DNA from: a virus
Virus record (IMG/VR): IMGVR_UViG_3300031658_000057
Coordinates: 1-32,277 of that record
Direction: 5' to 3' (one strand)
DNA: 32,277 nucleotides
Shown here: piece by piece, positions 20,349 through 29,435 of the stretch
Layout: each line of letters begins with the position of its first letter
Numbering within the stretch: position 1 is the stretch's first letter
The notes under the pieces: model-generated
Seen by the model: the letters and a program-made list of their open reading frames with translations, nothing else
What the model was told of the DNA's origin: nothing
The model's database searches: none
Position numbers and translations under genes: made by a program

Positions 20349-23101
20349 TGTCAGTACAATTAGTATTATATCCTCAAAGTTATCAAGGTGTATATTCAAC
20401 TACATCATACCCTGTTTTAAGTGAATATGTAGCAGACACACCTTTTTTCTTTTTTCTTAATTGGTTGCCTAATTATGATGTTGCATCTTCATCTTTAGAC
20501 CCTTCATTAGATGCAGTTACAAATAACCCACCAATACCTGCTTGGAGAACTTGGAGAAGTACAGGGGGTTTTTATGCTAATGTTACTGCACCCAGTGAAA
20601 GTTTTTTTGATAGATTAATATTATATTCAAATAATGGTGCTATTTCTAGTAGTGGGGTATATCAAAAAGTACAAAATCTAAATGTAGGTATCTTATATGA
20701 ATTAAAAATTAAGATTACACAAGCAGGTGCAGGGGGTACACTTTTAATAGGAAACCCTAACTTAAATACAACTCTTGGTGGGGGTATGACTGCTAACTTA
20801 TCTACATCAATCACAACAACACATATATTAAATTTTACTGCTACAAATACTGAAGAAACTTTAATAGTAGATTATAGAAATAGTAATGGTTCTACAATTA
20901 ATATAGAATCTATAAGCATAAGAGATGCTATTAATGCACCATCACAAGGTTATGGGGATTTATCTGATGGGCAAGTAATTTGTGATTTATACGAGGAAGA
21001 AGATATACCATTAAGTCTATCAGTAGATAATTTTAAGAACGTAGCTGAAAAAACACAAAGCTATTCTAAGGACTTTAATTTACCTGCAACTAAAAGAAAT
21101 AATAAAATATTTAGTCATATTTTTGATGTTACAAGAACACAAGATGATTTGAGTTTTAATCCTTATGTAAAAACTAAATGTATTCTTAAACAAGATGGAT
21201 ATGATATTTTTAAAGGTTATTTAAGGTTAATAGATATATCAGAAAAAGAAGATGAAATTAGTTATAATGTAAATTTATATTCTGAACCTGTAGCCTTAAA
21301 AGATATATTAGAAAATAAAAAATTTAGTGATTTAGATTTCTCCGAATTAGACCACGATTATAATAAAACTAATATTAAAGCAAGTTGGTATGATAATACA
21401 GGAATAACATTAAACAACCCATTAAGTGTTGATTCTAATGCTTATAAAGCAGCTTTAGGGGTAAATAATACTGATGTATTAAAATATCCTTTTGTTAATT
21501 GGAAAGGAGATTTAGATTTAGATGTTAATAATTTTCCTGTTTTAAATACATTAGAAGATGCTTTTAGACCTTTTATAAATTGTAAATATATTATAGATAG
21601 TATTTTTGATGACACTCCATTTACATATAAATCTGGATTTATAAATTCTACTGATTTTACTAATATGTTTATGGACTTTAATTGGGGAACAGGAAATGCA
21701 CCTAACGATACTATACATACAGGTAAAACTCAATTTCAATATTTACATACTCAAACAATTAATACTGCTTGGGTAAATTTAGATTGTAATTCTAATAACT
21801 TTTCAAATGAATGGGGTTATAATCAAGCTACAAATATCTTTACTTGTATAGCTGACAATACAGTATATGATATAGTAGCTAAAGCAGTATTTACTTGTCA
21901 AGTAGCAGGAAATGCAATTAGAGTTAGATTATTACATACAGATACAACAGGCGCACAAACAGTAAATAATTTCCAAAATCAATATATAGGTAATGTATCA
22001 GGAACATATTTTTACAACACTACTTTAAATATACCATTACAAGCAGGAGATACATTAGAGTTTCAAGCACAATCATCTGCACTTAATAGTTTTGTTTGTG
22101 TTAATACTAGCCCTGTTCAATTTGGTGCAAGAATATATGGTAGTGTTACAATAAACAGAATGACTAACTCTATTCTTTTACATACATTAAGAGGAGAATT
22201 AGGACAATGGGAATATTTAAAAGGTTTTATAAATATGTTTAACTTGGTTATGTTACAAGATAAGGATAATCCTAATAAAATTATCATAGAACCTTACAAT
22301 ACAATATTTTCATTAGATGCAGTAGGAACATCTTTATTAGAAAGAAATATTAAATATGATTGGACTGATAAAATAGATGAAACAGAAATAAAATTATCTC
22401 CTTTAGATTTAGCTAATAAAACTATGTTTAAATATGAAGATGATGATGAAGATTATCCCACTACATATTATAATAGTTTAAATCTTAAAGATTATGGAAG
22501 TGAACCACATCTAGGTTTTAATAATGCAATAAGTATATTAGCAGGAGAAAAAGAAATAAGTGCCAAACCTTTTGCTGCTACAGTTATTAAACCTATTGCA
22601 GATTATATAAATGATTTGATTATACCTGTTATATATTCAAGTAATGATGACCAAACTGAATTTGAAAGTTTTAATAATAAACCAAGAATATTATATAAAA
22701 TAGAATCAAGTCCTTATCAATTTACAGGAAACACTACATATAAAATACCTAAACAAAATGGTGTTTCAGGAGAACAAGCTACAGGGTATTTAAGGTTTTC
22801 TCATACATCAGATATATTAAGTTCTCCTACAGATACAGATTTAAACTATGGTACAATTCAGTTATTATGTGGAGATAGTCCACTAAATAATTTATATCAA
22901 AAATATTGGAGTAGATATTATAATGAATTATATAATGCTGACACAAAATATATGATATTAAAAGTTAATTTAAATGCAGCAGATATAAATGATTTTGATT
23001 TCTCTAAAAATGTAATGATAAAAAATAAATCATACAGAGTAAATAAAATAGAATATAAACCTAATGACTTATCAACCGTTGAATTTATACTAATAGGATA
23101 A
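20348..23101 (+). CDS. Large tail-tip protein (tail-associated / baseplate hub-like)
   Basis: 917 residues. An N-terminal carbohydrate-binding-like part (about 30-190) precedes a conserved block, QVICDLYEEEDIPLSLSVDN followed by FKNVAEKTQSYSKDFNLPATK. This block and GYLRLIDISEKEDEISYNVN (about 290-310) recur in Bacteroidetes tail proteins of the hub/Tal class. The middle has a galactose-binding-like beta region, and the C terminus (VNKIEYKPNDLSTVEFILIG) is beta-rich. It likely forms the tail tip and begins host contact. No catalytic motif is visible. Stop overlaps the next ATG. Confidence 0.6.
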   Translation: MSVQLVLYPQSYQGVYSTTSYPVLSEYVADTPFFFFLNWLPNYDVASSSLDPSLDAVTNNPPIPAWRTWRSTGGFYANVTAPSESFFDRLILYSNNGAISSSGVYQKVQNLNVGILYELKIKITQAGAGGTLLIGNPNLNTTLGGGMTANLSTSITTTHILNFTATNTEETLIVDYRNSNGSTINIESISIRDAINAPSQGYGDLSDGQVICDLYEEEDIPLSLSVDNFKNVAEKTQSYSKDFNLPATKRNNKIFSHIFDVTRTQDDLSFNPYVKTKCILKQDGYDIFKGYLRLIDISEKEDEISYNVNLYSEPVALKDILENKKFSDLDFSELDHDYNKTNIKASWYDNTGITLNNPLSVDSNAYKAALGVNNTDVLKYPFVNWKGDLDLDVNNFPVLNTLEDAFRPFINCKYIIDSIFDDTPFTYKSGFINSTDFTNMFMDFNWGTGNAPNDTIHTGKTQFQYLHTQTINTAWVNLDCNSNNFSNEWGYNQATNIFTCIADNTVYDIVAKAVFTCQVAGNAIRVRLLHTDTTGAQTVNNFQNQYIGNVSGTYFYNTTLNIPLQAGDTLEFQAQSSALNSFVCVNTSPVQFGARIYGSVTINRMTNSILLHTLRGELGQWEYLKGFINMFNLVMLQDKDNPNKIIIEPYNTIFSLDAVGTSLLERNIKYDWTDKIDETEIKLSPLDLANKTMFKYEDDDEDYPTTYYNSLNLKDYGSEPHLGFNNAISILAGEKEISAKPFAATVIKPIADYINDLIIPVIYSSNDDQTEFESFNNKPRILYKIESSPYQFTGNTTYKIPKQNGVSGEQATGYLRFSHTSDILSSPTDTDLNYGTIQLLCGDSPLNNLYQKYWSRYYNELYNADTKYMILKVNLNAADINDFDFSKNVMIKNKSYRVNKIEYKPNDLSTVEFILIG

Positions 23102-23940
23102 TGGATTATTTAAGAAACTACAATATAAAACCAAAAGAAGTAACAAGTACAGGAGAGGTTATATTTACTGATGGAACTTATGACTTTCCACCTAATCAAT
23201 TAGCTTGTGAAGCATACGGATATACTTTTAATCAAGCCACAGGTACTTGTTCAGCTTTTAATTATAATTCTAAATTACAAAACAATTTTTCTAATATATT
23301 AAATAATAAAAGTGGAGGGAATACAGATAACGGAACTAAAAACACTATTCTTAATGGACAAGAAAATATTACTAAAGGAAACAATTTTAATAATATATTA
23401 AACGGAGAGAAACACCAGATAGAAAATGGTATTAATAATTCTGTTATACTTAGTGGTTCTTATGGTCAAGCAGTAAATCAAGGAGAAGTAATTTTAGGTG
23501 GTGGAGGTTTTAATAACTCTTTAGGATTAAGTCAGCAATCATTTATACAACAATCTGGTAAAACTACTGATGCTACTGAAACTGCTTTATTAACTCAATT
23601 TTTACCTTTGACATATATTCAAAAGGTAGCTAATTCTGTAATAGCATTTGAAGTAAATGTTATAGGAGTTCATTTTGGTGGTGGTGCAGGAACAGTAGGA
23701 GAATATGGATATTTTCAATTAACAGGTGCAGTACAATTTACAAATGGATTAGCTTCTGACTATCATCAAACAGTACACGCATTAGTTCCTCACGGACATA
23801 GTGGTTTAAACTTAACTGGAGAGATGAAAGATGTTACTGCTACTTCTTTTGGTGTTCACGTTACAGGTATTGCAGAAAACAATATACAATGGACTGCAAG
23901 TATAAAATTATGGCAAAATAAATTAACAATAACTTTTTAG
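23101..23940 (+). CDS. Repeat-containing tail structural protein (YadA-head-like beta repeats)
   Basis: 279 residues. Residues about 55-140 contain degenerate repeats rich in Asn and Gly: FSNILNNKSGGNTDNG, NTILNGQENITKGNN, FNNILNGEKHQIENG, NNSVILSGSYGQAVNQ, GEVILGGGGFNN. The spacing of about 14-18 residues resembles the left-handed beta-roll heads of trimeric adhesins (YadA-like) and some phage fibres. The C-terminal part (160-279) is beta-rich with His/Gly-rich HALVPHGHSGLNL. Trimeric tail-tip or fibre protein is likely; receptor unknown. It precedes the tape measure by 2 nt. Confidence 0.6.
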   Translation: MDYLRNYNIKPKEVTSTGEVIFTDGTYDFPPNQLACEAYGYTFNQATGTCSAFNYNSKLQNNFSNILNNKSGGNTDNGTKNTILNGQENITKGNNFNNILNGEKHQIENGINNSVILSGSYGQAVNQGEVILGGGGFNNSLGLSQQSFIQQSGKTTDATETALLTQFLPLTYIQKVANSVIAFEVNVIGVHFGGGAGTVGEYGYFQLTGAVQFTNGLASDYHQTVHALVPHGHSGLNLTGEMKDVTATSFGVHVTGIAENNIQWTASIKLWQNKLTITF

Positions 23941-23942
23941 AT

Positions 23943-25826
23943 ATGGCAGAAGAAATAGTATTTAACGTACAATCAAATATAAAATCAGTTACTAAAGATA
24001 CTGAAGATTATACTAAATCATTAACAGGTGTTGAATTTGAATTAGATAGAGTAAACCAATCATTAAAAGCATCAAATAAATTTTTAGCAGACCAAAAAAT
24101 AGAATTAATAAATTTAAAAGCTAAACAAGATGCTATACCTAAAGGTGGTTGGTACGCAGGTATGGATAATCTTAATAAAAAGATAAAAGAAACAGAAAAA
24201 AATATTAAAGAAGAAGCAGTTGTAATAGGGCAATTAAAAGAAGAACAAAAAAGTGCAAGTAAAGAAGTTTCTAAATTTAATAAAGAGTTAAAAGAAACTA
24301 ATAAAGAATCAAAAGATTCTATTGGTAATTTTAAAGTTATGGGTGTTTCTTTAAATGGTGTAAAATCATCATTTGGAAAAATAATACCACTTGCTAAAAC
24401 TATGTTTGGTACAATAAAAGCAGGAATACTTAGTACAGGTGTAGGTGCTTTGCTTATAGCTTTTGGTTCTTTAGTAGCATATTTTACAAGTACAAAGAAA
24501 GGTGCAGACCAATTAAAAGTAGTATTTGCAGCTTTAGGTGCAACAGTTAATGTATTAAAAGATAGAATTTCAGGTGTTGGGGAAGCAATTAGTTTAGTGT
24601 TTTCAGGTAAATGGAAAGAAGCAGGGGAAGCACTTAAAGGAACATTTGCAGGTATAGGTGCTGAAATAAAGGCAGATGTTGCTGCTATGACTGCTCTTGA
24701 AAAAAGAACACAAGCATTAAGAGATGCAGAGATAGAATTTACTATACAAAGGGCAGAAACAAGAAAGGAAATAGAAAAAGCAAGACTATTAGCTGAAGAT
24801 GAAACAAAATCACAAGAGGTTAGGATAGCTGCATTAAAAAAAGCATTAGATTTTGAAACAGAAACTACAAATAAAGAATTAGAATTAGCAAGAGAAAGGG
24901 TAGCTATACAAGAGGAACAAATGGATACTGCTGAAAATTTAGTAGAAGCAGAAAAACAATTAGCAGATTTTAAAGCAGATTTAATAAATAAAGAAACAAA
25001 ATCAATAAGGTTACAAAAAAGAGTACAGACAGAAATTAATGAATTAGAAAGAGAATTATTAACAGAAAAGAAACAAAGGGCTAAAGAAGAACAAGATATA
25101 ATAAATAAAAAAATAGTAGCTGACCAAGAACAAATGGACTTGGAAAACCAAGCTAAATTAGATGCTTATAACAAATTAAAAGCCCTAGAAGATGAAAACT
25201 TTTTAGCATCTATAGAAGATGAAAAAGAAAGGGCTTTAGCTTTATTAGATATACAATATGATGCAGAATTAGAATCATTAAGTCAATATGAAAATTATTT
25301 AGAATTAAAAGAACAACTTGATATTAAATACAATAATGCAAAAGAAGCATTAGATACTAAACAAAAAGAATGGGAAGAATATACTACAAAAGAAAGGTTA
25401 GGATTAGCTAGTGATGCTTTTGGGCAGATGTCTGAAATAATGGGTAAAGAAACTAAAGCAGGACAAGCAGCAGCAGTTGTTCAAGCAGGTATATCTACTT
25501 ATTTAGGCGCACAAGAAGCATATACATCTATGGCTAAAATACCTGTAGTTGGACCTGTTTTAGGTGGTATTGCAGCAGCAGCAGCAGTAGCTATGGGTTT
25601 AAAAAATATAGCAGCTATAAAAAGTGGTGGTAAAAGTGGTGGTGGTTCTACTAATATACCTGCACCATCAACATCAAATACACCTGCACCTGAAATGTTA
25701 AGTGGTAAATTTGAACTAGGAAATGTAGAACAAGAACAACAACCTGTTCAGGCTTATGTAGTTACAGATAATCTGACAGATAATCAAAACAAATTGGCTT
25801 ACATTAGAAGGAGAGCAACAATTTAA
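23943..25826 (+). CDS. Tape measure protein
   Basis: 627 residues, mostly helical and charged, with long coiled coils (about 45-130 and 245-480). There is a hydrophobic, membrane-like stretch at about 160-185 (GILSTGVGALLIAFGSLVAYF) and an Ala-rich stretch near 545-570 (VGPVLGGIAAAAAVAMGLKN). The C terminus QAYVVTDNLTDNQNKLAYIR is characteristic of Bacteroidetes phage tape measures. It sets tail length, roughly 0.15 nm per residue or about 90-95 nm. No lytic transglycosylase domain is present. A Gly/Ser/Pro linker precedes the C-terminal part. Confidence 0.85.
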   Translation: MAEEIVFNVQSNIKSVTKDTEDYTKSLTGVEFELDRVNQSLKASNKFLADQKIELINLKAKQDAIPKGGWYAGMDNLNKKIKETEKNIKEEAVVIGQLKEEQKSASKEVSKFNKELKETNKESKDSIGNFKVMGVSLNGVKSSFGKIIPLAKTMFGTIKAGILSTGVGALLIAFGSLVAYFTSTKKGADQLKVVFAALGATVNVLKDRISGVGEAISLVFSGKWKEAGEALKGTFAGIGAEIKADVAAMTALEKRTQALRDAEIEFTIQRAETRKEIEKARLLAEDETKSQEVRIAALKKALDFETETTNKELELARERVAIQEEQMDTAENLVEAEKQLADFKADLINKETKSIRLQKRVQTEINELERELLTEKKQRAKEEQDIINKKIVADQEQMDLENQAKLDAYNKLKALEDENFLASIEDEKERALALLDIQYDAELESLSQYENYLELKEQLDIKYNNAKEALDTKQKEWEEYTTKERLGLASDAFGQMSEIMGKETKAGQAAAVVQAGISTYLGAQEAYTSMAKIPVVGPVLGGIAAAAAVAMGLKNIAAIKSGGKSGGGSTNIPAPSTSNTPAPEMLSGKFELGNVEQEQQPVQAYVVTDNLTDNQNKLAYIRRRATI

Positions 25827-25849
25827 AAATCAAATAATAACTAATTAAA

Positions 25850-25865
25850 TCTATTATATTATATG
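25850..25865 (+). promoter_or_regulatory. Putative late promoter element, copy 3
   Basis: TCTATTATATTATATG, with ATG of the prohead protease at its end. One base differs from the main form, which breaks the palindrome. TTAAAAATCAAA lies 16 nt upstream (25823-25834), as at copy 4. It sits in the 36-nt gap after the tape measure stop and starts the head gene cluster. Confidence 0.6.
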
Positions 25866-26597
25866 CCTTGTACAAAATGCGATAACGGAAAATGGAAGTG
25901 GGGAGAAAATGGAGAGTGTAAATACGATTCAAAAGATGCTTGTGAAATAGCTAACCCTAAACATTATAAGAATTTAAAGTCTACTAAGATAGTAGAGTTA
26001 ATTATTAGTGATGAAAGTCAAGAACTTACTATTGATGCTATTAGTTTGGTTACCAGTCCTGCAATAGAGCAAGACTTTGTTTTCTTTGGTAAGGAAAAAA
26101 CTAATTTAACATTTGCTAAGATAGATGAGGAGAAAAGAATGTTGGTTAGTCCTGCTCTAATACCAAATAAACAGATTTTTAGACACGACCCAAATACAGA
26201 TACTGACTACTATGTTTATTTCTCTAAAGATACTGTAAGAGAAGCTAGTCAGCTTTATTTGAAACATAACAATCATCATAAAGCTACATATCAGCACGAA
26301 GATAGAGTTTCAGGAGTATTAACTACTGAATCTTGGATAAAAGAAGGAGATATGGATAAATCTAAACTTTATGGCTATGACCTTCCAAACGGAACTTGGT
26401 TTGTATCTATGAAAATAGAGAATGATGAAATTTGGAATAAGATTAAAGATGGAGAATTGAAGGGTTTAAGCATTGAAGGATTTTTTATTGATAAAATGGA
26501 AAAGATGTCAGAAACAGTTAAACCAACTAATGAAGAAATACTTTCAGCATTAAATGAAATCATAAACGATGTTAAAAATCAAACAAACAATAAATAA
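25863..26597 (+). CDS. Prohead protease, XkdF-like serine protease
   Basis: 244 residues. The core (about 55-210) has the XkdF/Peptidase_S78_2 pattern: DAISLVTSPAIEQDFVFF, RMLVSPALIPNKQIFR, then YQHEDRVSGVLTTESWIKEG (His145 probable catalytic), GTWFVSMKI, and LKGLSIEGFFID (Ser203 probable nucleophile). It would mature the prohead by cleaving scaffold and capsid proteins. The N-terminal 35 residues carry four cysteines (C3, C6, C19, C27) in CTKCDNGKWKWGENGECKY, a possible small zinc knot. Placement before a scaffold-like gene and the capsid gene is standard. Starts at the ATG of late element 3. Confidence 0.85.
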   Translation: MPCTKCDNGKWKWGENGECKYDSKDACEIANPKHYKNLKSTKIVELIISDESQELTIDAISLVTSPAIEQDFVFFGKEKTNLTFAKIDEEKRMLVSPALIPNKQIFRHDPNTDTDYYVYFSKDTVREASQLYLKHNNHHKATYQHEDRVSGVLTTESWIKEGDMDKSKLYGYDLPNGTWFVSMKIENDEIWNKIKDGELKGLSIEGFFIDKMEKMSETVKPTNEEILSALNEIINDVKNQTNNK

Positions 26598-26613
26598 TTC
26601 TATTATATAATAT
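26598..26613 (+). promoter_or_regulatory. Putative late promoter element, copy 4 (not fused to an ATG)
   Basis: TTCTATTATATAATAT with the full palindrome, followed by AAAAAACTAACT and then ATG at 26626, 12 nt downstream. Unlike the other copies it is not fused to the start codon, which argues that the element acts in transcription. TTAAAAATCAAA lies 16 nt upstream (26572-26583). It precedes the scaffold and capsid genes. Confidence 0.65.
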
Positions 26614-26625
26614 AAAAAACTAACT

Positions 26626-27294
26626 ATGGATTTAAAAAAGCAAATATTGGTAGCACTTGGTCTAAATGATGAACAAGCAGAAGTTAATTTAGAATTTCAA
26701 GCGAAATTAGAAGATGGTACAATCATTGTATCAACTGCTAAAACTTTAGAAGCAGGTTCAGACATTTCTGTTCTAACAGAAGATGGTTCTACAATTTTAT
26801 TACCTGAAGGAGAATATAAGACTGAAGAAGGTCTAGCTTTTTCTGTTGTTAAAGAGGGTGTAGTTGCTGAACTATATACTGATGAAGTAGAAAAAGAAAC
26901 TGAAGGAGCACCTGTTGAAGAAGAAGAAGAAATGGCTGAAGATGATGGTAAAGAAGCTGATGTTGAAGATTGGGCAGGTATGGAGAAACGTATCCAAAAT
27001 CTTGAAGATGCAGTTGCAGACCTTAAAAAAGATAAAGATGGTGGAGATGATGAGGTAGAAGAAATGGATTCTGATACTAGTAGTTCTCCTAAAAAAATTA
27101 AAACTACAGAAGAAGTAGAATTTGAATATCAAGCTAAGATAGATGAATTAAATAAAAAAGTAATTGAGTTATCTCAAGAACCTTCTGATTCTCCTGTAGA
27201 CACTAACAAATTTAGCACAGACAAAAAAGATTTAACTCCTGATTTTAGAAAAATGACTAAGAGAGAAAGAATCTTATATAACATAACAAAATAA
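26626..27294 (+). CDS. Scaffold-like capsid assembly protein
   Basis: 222 residues, very acidic in the middle (EKETEGAPVEEEEEMAEDDG) and helical coiled coil at about 120-140 and 165-185, with a basic C-terminal end (RKMTKRERILYNITK). The N terminus has a small beta-rich domain (IIVSTAKTLEAGSDISVLTED). Between protease and capsid gene, with coiled coil and charged tail, it is most likely the assembly scaffold or a scaffold-related protein. No family-specific motif is recognised. Confidence 0.6.
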   Translation: MDLKKQILVALGLNDEQAEVNLEFQAKLEDGTIIVSTAKTLEAGSDISVLTEDGSTILLPEGEYKTEEGLAFSVVKEGVVAELYTDEVEKETEGAPVEEEEEMAEDDGKEADVEDWAGMEKRIQNLEDAVADLKKDKDGGDDEVEEMDSDTSSSPKKIKTTEEVEFEYQAKIDELNKKVIELSQEPSDSPVDTNKFSTDKKDLTPDFRKMTKRERILYNITK

Positions 27295-27316
27295 TTAATT
27301 AAAAAAATAACTAAAA

Positions 27317-28231
27317 ATGGCTTTTACACTTACAAGTAATTACGCAGGAAAGGCAGCAGGATTTTATATTTCGGCTGCACTTAAAGAAGCAACATCATTA
27401 GAACACTTAACAGTTCTACAAAATATCAAGTTCAAAGAAAACATTCAGAAGATGGCAGGTTCATCTTTAGTAAGAAACGCAGATTGTAACTTTACAAATC
27501 ACGGAAATCTTGCTTTAACAGAATCAATCCTTACTCCAAAGAATCTACAAATAAATATGGAGATTTGTAAGATAGACTTACTTTCAGGATGGGAAGCTGA
27601 ACAAATGAAGGCAGGTGCTTGGAATAGAAACGCACCTAAATTTGAGGACTATGTTATTTCTTACTTCACACAACATATTGCTGATGGAGTTGAAGGTTCT
27701 GTATGGTCAGGTGCTGCTGCAACTAACGGACAGTTTGAAGGATTTTTAACTGCTGCTACAGGTGCTTTTGCAGTAAATGGTAATACTGTACCAACTGTTA
27801 ACGCAGGGGGTGCTGCTGTAGCTTATAGTGCTACAAATATCATTGAAAACTTACAAACTATTGCTGCTGCAATCCCATCTACAGTTTATGGTAGAGAAGA
27901 TTTAAGAATATATATGAATTGGAAAACTTACAGATTATATGTTTCAGCTATCTCTACTTTAGGATATGTAAATATGTACTCAATGAATAACGAATACGAA
28001 GCTACATTTGAGGGAATCAAGTTAGCAGTTGTTTATGGAATGCCGGATAACCAATTAGTAGCTGCACAAACTTCTAATCTTTTCTTTGGAACTGACCTCC
28101 TAAGTGACACGACTATGCTGAAAATGCTAGATATGAGTCCTTTGGATGGAAGTGAAAATTTAAGATTTATTGCTAAGTACACAGGTGGAGTTCAGGTAGG
28201 AATTGGTGCTGAAATAGTACATCAACAATAG
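27317..28231 (+). CDS. Major capsid protein (HK97-type candidate)
   Basis: 304 residues, the usual size of an HK97-fold capsid protein without a long N-terminal scaffold domain. Alternating helical and beta segments: KEATSLEHLTVLQNIKFKEN, an E-loop-like region near 55-90, VEGSVWSGAAATNGQFEGFL (130-149), DLRIYMNWKTYRLYVSA, and a C-terminal VYGMPDNQLVAAQTSNLFFG followed by GVQVGIGAEIVHQQ. Protease, scaffold-like protein and this gene are in the expected order. It would form the icosahedral shell. A terminator follows immediately. Confidence 0.8.
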   Translation: MAFTLTSNYAGKAAGFYISAALKEATSLEHLTVLQNIKFKENIQKMAGSSLVRNADCNFTNHGNLALTESILTPKNLQINMEICKIDLLSGWEAEQMKAGAWNRNAPKFEDYVISYFTQHIADGVEGSVWSGAAATNGQFEGFLTAATGAFAVNGNTVPTVNAGGAAVAYSATNIIENLQTIAAAIPSTVYGREDLRIYMNWKTYRLYVSAISTLGYVNMYSMNNEYEATFEGIKLAVVYGMPDNQLVAAQTSNLFFGTDLLSDTTMLKMLDMSPLDGSENLRFIAKYTGGVQVGIGAEIVHQQ

Positions 28232-28246
28232 TAAATAAATTAATAG

Positions 28247-28274
28247 AAAGGGAGAGTAAAAACTCCTTTTCTTT
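28247..28274 (+). terminator. Probable intrinsic terminator after capsid gene
   Basis: AAAGGGAG (28247-28254) pairs with CTCCTTTT (28263-28270, one G-U) around an 8-nt loop, with a T-rich tail (CTTTAACTTTT). It would limit read-through from the very highly expressed capsid gene. Partial read-through into the tail tube gene is plausible. Confidence 0.6.
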
Positions 28275-28294
28275 AACTTTTAAAAAAAATAAAT

Positions 28295-28861
28295 ATGGCT
28301 TGTAATTTAACGCACGGAAGGGGAATACCTTGTAGAGATTTAGTAGGGGGGGTAAAATATATATATTTTGCAAAATTAAGTGATATTGTAGCTGCTAATA
28401 CAGTAATAACTGCAGGGCAATTAGCAACTTTAGATATGACTACTGCTGATTTTTATAGATATTCAATTAGAAGGGGTAATGCATCTGTAACAGAAACTAT
28501 TACAGGTTCAACAGAAAATGGAACTGTTTTCTATGCTCCTTCATTAAATGTAAAATTAACAGGATTAAGCACACAAGACCAAAATGAACTTAAACTGATG
28601 GCTCAATCACAAGTGGTTGCTTTTGTTCAATTAAACCAAATTTTAACAAATGGACACAATGTTATAATGGTTTTAGGTCTTACAAATGGTTTAGACCTTA
28701 ATTCAGGTACTAATGCTTCAGGTGCTGCCTTTGCAGATATGAATGGTTATGATTGGACTTTTGAAGGTTCTGAAGTAGACCCTATGATAACTTGTGAAGA
28801 TTATACTACAACTCCATTAGATAATGCTACTTATACTTATGGTACTATTGTAACTTCTTAA
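28295..28861 (+). CDS. Major tail tube protein candidate
   Basis: 188 residues, beta-rich with few helices. The N terminus MACNLTHGRGIPCRDLVGGV and VKYIYFAKLSDIVA, plus YRYSIRRGNASVTETITGST and MVLGLTNGLDLNSGTNASGA, resemble tail tube-type proteins I know from Bacteroidetes siphophages. Tail tubes are single beta-sandwich proteins of this size. Location between capsid and fibre genes fits a major virion protein. It has no late element of its own, so it depends on read-through past the preceding terminator. Confidence 0.6.
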   Translation: MACNLTHGRGIPCRDLVGGVKYIYFAKLSDIVAANTVITAGQLATLDMTTADFYRYSIRRGNASVTETITGSTENGTVFYAPSLNVKLTGLSTQDQNELKLMAQSQVVAFVQLNQILTNGHNVIMVLGLTNGLDLNSGTNASGAAFADMNGYDWTFEGSEVDPMITCEDYTTTPLDNATYTYGTIVTS

Positions 28862-28885
28862 TAAGGTTTTACATATAATTTAAAG

Positions 28886-28913
28886 AGAGCTACTTAGGTA
28901 GTTCTTTTTTTTT
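28886..28913 (+). terminator. Strong intrinsic terminator
   Basis: AGAGCTAC (28886-28893) and GTAGTTCT (28898-28905, one G-U) form an 8-bp stem with a TTAG tetraloop. T nine times (28905-28913) follows directly. This is the best terminator in the window, ending the head cluster before late element 5. Confidence 0.85.
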
Positions 28914-28931
28914 CCAAACAAAATCAATGTT

Positions 28932-28949
28932 TTTCTATTATATAGTATG
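28932..28949 (+). promoter_or_regulatory. Putative late promoter element, copy 5
   Basis: TTTCTATTATATAGTATG with the ATG of the next gene at its end (one base different from copy 1). It lies 18 nt after the strong terminator at 28886-28913, so it likely starts a new transcript for the small structural and fibre genes. Confidence 0.6.
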
Positions 28950-29435
28950 ATACACGGACAATACGGACAACCTTATACTTTTTACACTACAACGGAAGAA
29001 AGAAGATTAGATAGGTCAGTACCTAGTTCACAAATTAGGTTTCTGTTTAAGTTCACTAATAATATGGATAGAAATGTAGTTTATGCTTATGGGCAAAGTC
29101 AGTTAGTAAATAATAGATACACTAAAGTTAGTATGACACCAAGTACAACTGCATTACAGGATGTATTTACAGGAGATATTAACTTTATGCCTAATGGATA
29201 TTGGTCTTATGAAGTATATGAAGTAAGTTGGGCATCTCCTAGCCCTAGTTTAAGCGCAGGAGAGGCACCAATAACAGAAACAGATGTATTAACCCCTCCA
29301 AGCAGTTCTAAGGGCGTAGTGCAAGGATTAGTAGAATTAGGAAAATTATATATAAAAGAACCAACAGGTGGGGAGGAGGTACAATATGAAGAATATGTTA
29401 GACCTACACAAACAAATTACGTTTACGTTAGTTAA
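28947..29435 (+). CDS. Virion structural protein, unknown
   Basis: 162 residues, beta-rich with aromatic residues: GQYGQPYTFYTTTEERRLDR, then IRFLFKFTNNMDRNVVYAYG, ending in a Thr/Tyr-rich tail (YVRPTQTNYVYVS). The gene begins at late element 5 and heads an operon with the short genes and fibres after it. A minor head or tail protein is the best guess; no family recognised. Confidence 0.6.
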   Translation: MIHGQYGQPYTFYTTTEERRLDRSVPSSQIRFLFKFTNNMDRNVVYAYGQSQLVNNRYTKVSMTPSTTALQDVFTGDINFMPNGYWSYEVYEVSWASPSPSLSAGEAPITETDVLTPPSSSKGVVQGLVELGKLYIKEPTGGEEVQYEEYVRPTQTNYVYVS

